Assembly (NCBI GenBank): GCA_028641055.1
Contig: CM054061.1
Coordinates: forward strand, 28,693,523 to 28,757,522
Origin: Alopecurus myosuroides
Taxonomy: Eukaryota > Streptophyta > Magnoliopsida > Poales > Poaceae
DNA: 64,000 nucleotides
Direction: 5' to 3'
This document shows positions 59,201-64,000 of this stretch, piece after piece. The notes beneath the pieces are model-generated. The model had not been told where the DNA came from. It made no database searches and saw nothing but the letters and a program-made list of their open reading frames with translations. A program made the translations under genes and the position numbers. Positions within the stretch are counted from its first letter, which is position 1. Every line of letters starts with the position of its first letter.

Positions 59201-61052
59201 GGAGTATCTTGCTATCCTCCTGGCAATCCAACAGTGGCGACCATATCTGCAGCTTAGGGAGTTCACTATCAGGACTGATCACAAAAGTCTCACGCATCTG
59301 AGTGACCAGAGATTACACACTGAGTGGCAACGAAAAGCACTAACGAAGTTGATGGGCTTACAGTATACCGTGCAGTACAAGAAGGGTATCAACAACGGCG
59401 CTGCCGATGCGTTGTCGCGGAAACCAGCAGATTCCTCTCCGTTGATGGCCACTTCTGTACTGAAACCTGTTTGGTTGGAGCGAGTGACTGACAGCTATCT
59501 TCAGGATCCATTTGTGCAACAGAAAATGCAGGCGCTGGCGGTGGATCCTCTGGCTGAGCCCCAGTATACATTCACTAATGGTTTACTGCGTTATAAGAAT
59601 CGTATCTGGGTGGGCGCGGACACCGAGCTACAGACCCTGATCGTGTCAGCCTTTCATGACAGCCCGATGGGGGGGCACTCGGGCTTTCCAGTTACATACC
59701 GACGGGTGATATCTCTGTTCAAGTGGACAGGCATGAAAGCATTCGTGCGCTCCTTTGTCAAGAATTGCCACACCTGTCAACAGGCCAAGCCAGAGCGTAC
59801 GCTACCTGCCGGGCTACTGCAGCCACTCCCTGTACCGACGGAGCCTTGGGAGATGGCATCCATGGACTTCATCGAGGGCTTGCCGCCGTCGCGCAGGTAC
59901 AATTGCATTCTTGTCGTGGTCGATAAGCTTTCCAAGTACGCCCATTTTATTCCGCTGAGGCATCCTTACACGGCCACGACGGTGGCGGAATCATTCCTGG
60001 ACCATGTCTTCAAGCTCCATGGCCTGCCCCTTTCCTTAGTGTCTGACAGAGACCCGGTGTTCACCAGCCTATTCTGGCAGACTATATTCAGAGCGACAGG
60101 CACGCAATTGCGCATGAGCACGGCTCATCACCCGCAGACGGATGGCCAGACGGAGCGTGTTAATCAGTCGTTGGAATGTTATCTACGGTGTTTCATCAGT
60201 GCGCATCCTCAGAACTGGTCCAAGTGGCTGTCCCTTTGCGAATTTTGGTACAATACCAACTGGCATTCCTCGCTGGGCAAGACTCCATTTGAGGTAATCT
60301 ACGGGCGGAAACCGAGGTACTTTGGCATTACTTCCAGTGACAAGATCGCTTCCACTGACATTCAGGCGTGGTTGGAGGAGAGATCCTTGGTCACAGCTTC
60401 AGTTCGACAGCATTTGCTCCGTATGCAGCAGCGAATGAAAAATCAGGCTGACAAGCGCAGGTCAGAGCGGGAATTCTCGGTTGGTGATCGGGTATTCCTG
60501 AAATTGCAACCATACTTACAAACGTCCGTGGAGCGCCGCAGCAACCACAAGCTCTCGTTCAAGTTCTTCGGGCCCTTCACTGTTCTCGAGAGGATTGGCG
60601 AGGTGGCTTACAAGTTGGATTTGCCGCTGGAGAGTCGGGTGCATCCTGTTTTTCATGTTTCCCAACTCAAACCCTGCGTTGGCCCAGGACAACAGGTAAT
60701 GCCATGCCTTCCATCACCTGACGCTGTCTTGCAGGTTCCAGTGCGGGTGCTCCAGCGTCGGGTTCGTCAGCACGGACTCCGCACTGTCGTCCAGGTTCTC
60801 GTGCAGTGGAGTGGCTGCCCAGTGGAACTCGCGACCTGGGAAGATTTCGATGCCATTCGTCAGCGTTTTCCTCGTGCCTCTGCTTGGGGTCAAGCAGATT
60901 CTCAAGACCGGGGGATTGTCAACGACCTGGAAGCCCCTGAGAGGGACTCGACACCTGGAGATGAGGACGTACCTGAACCAAGGCCCAAGAGACAGACGCG
61001 TCCACCTAGCTGGCTTGCAGGCCACGTCTTGGGCCGGAAGGGGGCCGTGTAA
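56205..61052 (+). CDS. Gag-pol polyprotein of the Reina chromovirus
   Basis: 1,615 residues from ATG 56205 (MEALSPEARELYNILSTETR). The frame is open further upstream through the primer site into the 5' LTR, but those codons are not expected to be used. Gag about 220-330 (TWADFVEAIHARFM); zinc knuckle CFICGEKWGRDHVC about 405; protease LLDSGSSACFID about 488; RT with FDDILVYSK about 816; RNase H about 955-1070 (ETDACDVGIGAVLSQ, ADALSRK); integrase zinc finger HSGFPVTYRR...CHTC about 1155-1192 and core (MDFIEGLPPS, SDRDPVFTS, HPQTDGQTERVNQ) about 1220-1330; chromodomain about 1510-1560 (VLVQWSGCPVELATWEDF). The last 45 codons are encoded by the 3' LTR. RT has F-F-D-D instead of Y-x-D-D. Confidence 0.94.
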   Translation: MEALSPEARELYNILSTETREAYEARFLEHKKQILDSVKAYVDGTNRQFQVVHDSIDAVHATVGEEIAEARAAIGSELEGVKRGLSTEISQLSATMDRAIRSIPGAAAGGSSDSPSWRPGGNLAGPDGHRSVLANRGKASESHTPPPGGGTNSANNPLSSTTNFCSSPMDSDPTASAPRVELPQFDGTNSKLWQRRCEDYFRRWSTPSGLWVSYGSSQFTGAAATWLESFLTRSPQSTWADFVEAIHARFMRNQKQILLRRMYHITQTGSVSEYVQQFSELIDQITVYETHPDYVHYLTRFLDGLVPAVRVLVAIQQPENLDSAYTLALLYEELGDGCNPFESQPRGASSSRRSSAPSLPPVPPAPPARWVSKTVEEKKQAEGGRSATDDRWTSLKTYRRAKGLCFICGEKWGRDHVCKNSISLHVVQEMLHCLQTECPETEDDEGNDAPEEQINMISSAAATNHSLDNKSKTMMIQVTVQGREMTFLLDSGSSACFIDQSKAESLTGKVLLRRPAKVQVAGGEILCSTEYFPELNWIADDHHFCDSFKILPLQSYDGIIGYDWLAKHSPMITHWTQQWIAFEENGKKILIHGREEHGVMHALLEVHLIQEDKNRETLAHNPDIQTLLDEFASVFETPVGLPPRRQYDHRIPLIPGARPVSMRPYRIVPELKTELERQIQELLDQGVITHSNSAYASPVLLVKKGEPTDKAWRLVIDFRRLNALTVKGKYPLPVIDELLDELSGSQWFSKLDLRAGYHQIRLAPGEEHKTAFQTHSGHYEFRVMAFGLTGAPATFQFAMNAALAPVLRKFALVFFDDILVYSKTFNDHLLHLRQVLEILDKEQWKVKLSKCAFAQQSIAYLGHVISTAGVATDQSKIEAVRNWPRPVNLKELRGFLGLSGYYRKFIRHYAIISQPLTVLLRKGECFQWSDAQETAFQVLKNALVSAPVLALPDFTQSFVVETDACDVGIGAVLSQKGHPIAFVSRALGPRNRGLSVYEKEYLAILLAIQQWRPYLQLREFTIRTDHKSLTHLSDQRLHTEWQRKALTKLMGLQYTVQYKKGINNGAADALSRKPADSSPLMATSVLKPVWLERVTDSYLQDPFVQQKMQALAVDPLAEPQYTFTNGLLRYKNRIWVGADTELQTLIVSAFHDSPMGGHSGFPVTYRRVISLFKWTGMKAFVRSFVKNCHTCQQAKPERTLPAGLLQPLPVPTEPWEMASMDFIEGLPPSRRYNCILVVVDKLSKYAHFIPLRHPYTATTVAESFLDHVFKLHGLPLSLVSDRDPVFTSLFWQTIFRATGTQLRMSTAHHPQTDGQTERVNQSLECYLRCFISAHPQNWSKWLSLCEFWYNTNWHSSLGKTPFEVIYGRKPRYFGITSSDKIASTDIQAWLEERSLVTASVRQHLLRMQQRMKNQADKRRSEREFSVGDRVFLKLQPYLQTSVERRSNHKLSFKFFGPFTVLERIGEVAYKLDLPLESRVHPVFHVSQLKPCVGPGQQVMPCLPSPDAVLQVPVRVLQRRVRQHGLRTVVQVLVQWSGCPVELATWEDFDAIRQRFPRASAWGQADSQDRGIVNDLEAPERDSTPGDEDVPEPRPKRQTRPPSWLAGHVLGRKGAV
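60906..60916 (+). promoter_or_regulatory. Polypurine tract of the Reina element, inside the coding region
   Basis: agaccggggga directly before the 3' LTR TGTCAACG. It also codes for part of the QDRGIVND stretch in the polyprotein, so the same bases serve as primer and codons. Confidence 0.7.
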
Positions 61053-61249
61053 GTTTCTGTCTTCTTATACCGTGGCGGGTGTGCCGTAGAGATTGGCTAG
61101 GATCGGAATGGCTGGACGGCAGTTGCCGTGTATTATCGAACAAGCTCGGGGGCGGTGGGGAGGATCGAGCTACTGAATTAATCCAGTTCTTATCGATTGA
61201 ATTGAGCGAGCAGGAGAGAGATCGAGAGATCCACATCGGGTCTCTCACA
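60917..61249 (+). repeat. 3' LTR of the Reina element
   Basis: Same 333 bases as the 5' LTR. The first 136 bases are translated as the end of gag-pol (stop TAA at 61050-61052). Confidence 0.95.
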
Positions 61250-61293
61250 CGGCCGATGCCGAGGATTTCCGCCTCGACGATCTTCTACAGAGC

Positions 61294-61560
61294 CTACGAG
61301 AGCTCGACTTCGTCGGCGGCCCGCTGAAGCCGATCCACCACATCTGAAGCGCCAACGTCGAAGGCGATGTCGGCGATGTAGAGTTCATCCTTCGCATCCT
61401 CGACGCGTTTGATCGCCGGTAGCACGCGCTTCACGAGGTTCTCCCAGCTGCATACGTCGGTGCCCCAATGTTTGACGAGGGTAATTCTAACAGAATCCGG
61501 CCCGAGGGGAGGCGATTGCGGCAGCTGGCGCTTGCCGTCCTCCTCCGTGGGCGGAACCAT
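61294..61560 (-). CDS. Hypothetical small protein, 88 residues
   Basis: ATG 61560 (MVPPTEEDGKRQLPQSPP) to TAG 61296-61294. The second half looks like folded protein: WGTDVCSWENLVKRVLPAIK, then DELYIADIAFDVGASDVVDR. The stop is only 40 bases from the Reina insertion. The plus strand over 61255-61346 also reads as a plausible C-terminus (DDLLQSLRELDFVGGPLKPI), so the true strand is not settled. No family recognised. It could be a gene remnant that the Reina element interrupted. Confidence 0.35.
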   Translation of the reverse strand: MVPPTEEDGKRQLPQSPPLGPDSVRITLVKHWGTDVCSWENLVKRVLPAIKRVEDAKDELYIADIAFDVGASDVVDRLQRAADEVELS

Positions 61561-62379
61561 AGCCGCGCGCCGCGGACGCGCTCGCGGTTTGTCGCGGCCT
61601 CTGGGTGGACCTGGCGAAGACGGCCGTTTGTCATCCACGACATCTTATCCACGCGGAACCGCTCTCCAGAGTTTGCGGCGATGTCAGCGGCGGAAGGGAG
61701 AGAAATGCGGCCGAGGGTTTCGTGGGTGGATATCCTAAATCCCCTGGAGCTGCTACATATAGCGCCGGAGGATCTCGTGTCTCCACTATAATATTTTTCG
61801 GGCCATCCCAATATGCAGGACATTCGGACAAAAAAATGGCATGTACCGTATATCGACTGAAATTATGGAATTATAGCGACCGACGACGTTATTCTCGGGA
61901 TAGAGATGCTCTCTAGTGACACAAGTATAGTGAGACAATTTGGACCGACTCACCCAAGGAAAATCTTCCTGAATGTTGTTTCAGGTCAATCTCCTATCCA
62001 GCAATTCATGAGGACTTGCAGTCAATTTTGTTTGGAATTTTTTTTTTGAGGGAAATTTGGTTTGGGAGTTGTGTACGCGTAGTACGGCAGTTGACGTATG
62101 GATCAGTCCAGTCAGACCACGTTAAAGAAGGTATTCCTTACCCGCAAAAAAAAGGTATCCCTGACAACAGAGAAGCATTTGGAAAAAAACAAACAAAATA
62201 ATTTATAGAGAACGTCGAGAAATCAGATCAAAACAAACGATCGATCACGACATCCTTGACTACTTCCATAAAACACACTGAAATGACGGTTTAAAGCATG
62301 AGCAACATAGACCTTGAATTCTCTCCAAAAAAAAAGAGACATAAACCTTGAATGATTCATCGACACGACTCTCTCAATC
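61561..62379. other. No gene recognised
   Basis: GC-rich up to about 61760, consistent with the 5' region of the small minus-strand ORF, including ctatatgtag near 61753-61762. It then becomes A/T-rich with no ORF worth crediting. Confidence 0.35.
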
Positions 62380-62676
62380 TTACAGCCTCTTGCTGCATGT
62401 AACGGACCTGAAGACAGACCGGAGAACCGCCGTGCCCGTTCTCCTCAACACCTTAGTTCGCCGCGACCCTTTCACCGTCTTTGCCAACGCCTTATTCTTC
62501 CGGCTATGTGTGCGCTCCATCACGCCGCTGCCCGGCACCGCCGCCACCGTGAGGTGGCGGTCGAGGATGCGATACACAGAAACTAGCTCGACGGAGTCGT
62601 ACAGCTGGCTCCCGCAGTCCCATCCGCGGCGGAACGCTGCCGCTGCCGCCTCCTTCTCCTTCTGCCCTCCTCCCAT
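62380..62676 (-). CDS. Small uncharacterised plant protein with WDCGS-LYDS-EL motif
   Basis: 98 residues from ATG 62676 (the in-frame TTG six bases upstream is not a likely start). The N-terminal part has an Ala run, then FRRGWDCGSQLYDSVELVSV and YRILDRHLT. The C-terminal half is strongly basic (RTHSRKNKALAKTVKGSRRT). Small plant proteins with a WDCGSxLYDSxEL motif exist without known function; this is a pattern memory, not a search. A TATA-like CCTATAATA lies on the minus strand at about 62711-62719, 35-44 bases upstream of the ATG. The frame is intact and the plus-strand ORF over the same bases is its shadow. Confidence 0.55.
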   Translation of the reverse strand: MGGGQKEKEAAAAAFRRGWDCGSQLYDSVELVSVYRILDRHLTVAAVPGSGVMERTHSRKNKALAKTVKGSRRTKVLRRTGTAVLRSVFRSVTCSKRL

Positions 62677-63204
62677 ATGCAATGTTACTACGGTGGATTT
62701 TCTTGCCTTGTTATTATAGGAACGCCAAGCAAATCTTGCCCAAATGGAGAACGCGTCTAGCGTTAACTTGTTTCCCGTTTCGTCTGTGCTGCTACGCTGT
62801 ACTAGCCGTTGTACAGCAGGAAATTCTAGCTCAATCGTCTAAACGTATAGGAGTAGGATTTTATTTCGGTTGAGCAACGAATTATAACACGTTTGGAAAT
62901 TCTGATTACGGCAAGTAATGAAGAGTCGCGATGTGTGATCTGAACATCATGGCCGGTATCCTTCCACGGTACATCCCCAGGACGAATTTGGTTATGAAAC
63001 GCTGACGTCATCTGCGTCATGTCGCCTATGCACATTCACATCTTGGTCATTCGTGTTTCAACCCAATGATAATAAAAAATTCATTGTTTGAGGGCGGCAC
63101 GTATTGATTTTTAATTTGTTCTTCATTATGGTTTTAACCAAAAACAACGAAAGACAAAAAACATGGTAGTTCATCGACCGGAATTCCAACAATAAACGAG
63201 GAGT
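62677..63204. other. Upstream region of the small gene, then low-copy sequence
   Basis: No other gene was recognised. The bases AGT (63202-63204) may be the target duplication of the CACTA element. Confidence 0.4.
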
Positions 63205-64000
63205 CACTAGTAGAAACAACGTCTTAAGTCCCGGGTCGGGAGGACCTCTAGTCCCGGCCTAGCACCCGGGACTACTGATACGGGACTAGAGGGCTCCCTC
63301 TAGTCCCGGTTAAGTTACGACCCGGGACAAAAGAGATCCCCACGTGGCCTCTCGCTCAGCGTAAGGTCGGGGACCTTTAGTCTCGGTTCATAATACGACC
63401 CGGGACTAGAGAATCCCCACATGGTAGCCTCTGGCTCTGTTTTAAAGAAACTATGATCAATCTTGCAATACATATGGTTAATCAATTACAAATTAGGAAA
63501 ATACATATATTATATCAAAATGTTCATAAAAGAAATATCTATCTAATAAAAATATAGTTCATTCTTTATGAGAATTCAACCGGGACTAGAGCCCATCTAT
63601 TAAAATTACATGGAGATCATAACCGGGAGTAGAGCCCGTCTAGGTGTCATTATATTTTCTGGAGTGATTTATGACATGGTCCATCAAAAATCCTGCAATT
63701 TCCTATTGAATTGCTATGAAGCGCTCTTTTGATTGCAAATTATCTCGGATTTTATCCAATTATAAAAGAAGGAGATCAATATGAATATCAATCATCATAA
63801 CAAAAATTGTAAATGACACTCAACACAATTAATGGTAATAAAATAAAATTATGAATATATTTATTCATGTACTTCCAAAAATGTCGATGCGTCCCGCTCA
63901 CTCCCTCCCTGCGAATCCACTCGCAAACCAAGTATTCACACAAAAGTGTCCCCAGTGGCTGCCTCTTGCACTTTATAAGAATACAATTCAATAAAATAAT
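63205..64000. mobile_element. CACTA (En/Spm) transposon terminus, cut by the window end
   Basis: It starts CACTAGTAGAAACAACGTC. Within 220 bases follow at least eight copies of the subterminal motif agtcccgg / ccgggact in both orientations (63228-63415), with two more near 63578 and 63622. A CACTA end plus inverted subterminal repeats is typical of grass CACTA elements; the repeats bind the transposase. No transposase is in the window; the element continues to the right. Confidence 0.85.

Larger units (their letters stand above)
55785..61249 (+). mobile_element. Complete Reina-clade chromovirus (Ty3/gypsy), apparently intact
   Basis: 5,465 bases with 333-base LTRs (55785-56117 and 60917-61249) that look identical, flanked by a perfect CGGCC duplication (55780-55784 and 61250-61254). 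A tRNA-iMet primer site follows the 5' LTR, and agaccggggga precedes the 3' LTR. A single uninterrupted gag-pol frame carries all domains including a chromodomain. Short LTRs, one ORF and a C-terminal chromodomain of the LVQWSGCPVE-type place it in the Reina clade. Identical LTRs imply very recent insertion. It is a good candidate for an active element. Confidence 0.93.

Overview
This window is grass nuclear DNA, most likely from a Pooideae or Triticeae genome (wheat, barley or a relative). It is about 85-90% transposable element. The evidence is a DUF6598 gene (a grass-specific family), Athila-type LTRs starting TGATACGTC with a tRNA-Asp primer site, a copia LTR containing TTGGAGATATGCC, Stowaway MITEs, and CACTA ends with 'agtcccgg' subterminal repeats. 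There are no bacterial operons, tRNAs, rRNAs or CRISPR arrays.

1-12375: most of a Ty3/gypsy Tat-lineage retrotransposon, + strand; its 5' LTR and gag N-terminus lie left of the window. It has gag-protease, one in-frame TAG, then RT, two RNases H and integrase. Between pol and the 3' LTR is a second gene on the opposite strand. It has its own TATA box and eight exons with matching splice phases. It encodes a protein of about 1,400 residues with an N-terminal 'putative gypsy type transposon' (Transposase_28-like) domain, an acidic middle, a coiled coil and an acidic/Ala-rich tail. This copy carries two stops and one frameshift. It is the most interesting structure here.

12376-35866: nested LTR-element debris. 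A non-autonomous Athila (Sabrina/WHAM-like) element lies on the minus strand (13718-25955). It keeps gag and protease but no RT or integrase, and contains a 4.3-kb solo LTR (17069-21363) and a Stowaway MITE. A second relative lies on the plus strand (about 28700-35531) and contains a 2.47-kb TG...CA insertion. Each copy provides the empty site for insertions in the other.

35867-41030: a copia (BARE/Angela-like) LTR on the minus strand, a fossil PIF/Harbinger transposase and a Stowaway MITE.

41030-47530: the clearest host locus. It is a three-exon DUF6598 gene on the minus strand (44142-46902) with a MITE in intron 2 and a 301-bp Helitron about 320 bp upstream of the start codon.

47834-55089: a nearly complete L1-type LINE with a 15-bp target duplication; both ORFs are frameshifted. 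55785-61249: an apparently intact, very young Reina-clade chromovirus with LTRs identical by eye, a CGGCC duplication, and a single gag-pol ORF that ends inside the 3' LTR. 61250-63204: low-copy-looking sequence with two small minus-strand ORFs, one (62380-62676) plausible as a host gene. 63205-64000: the start of a CACTA transposon that leaves the window.
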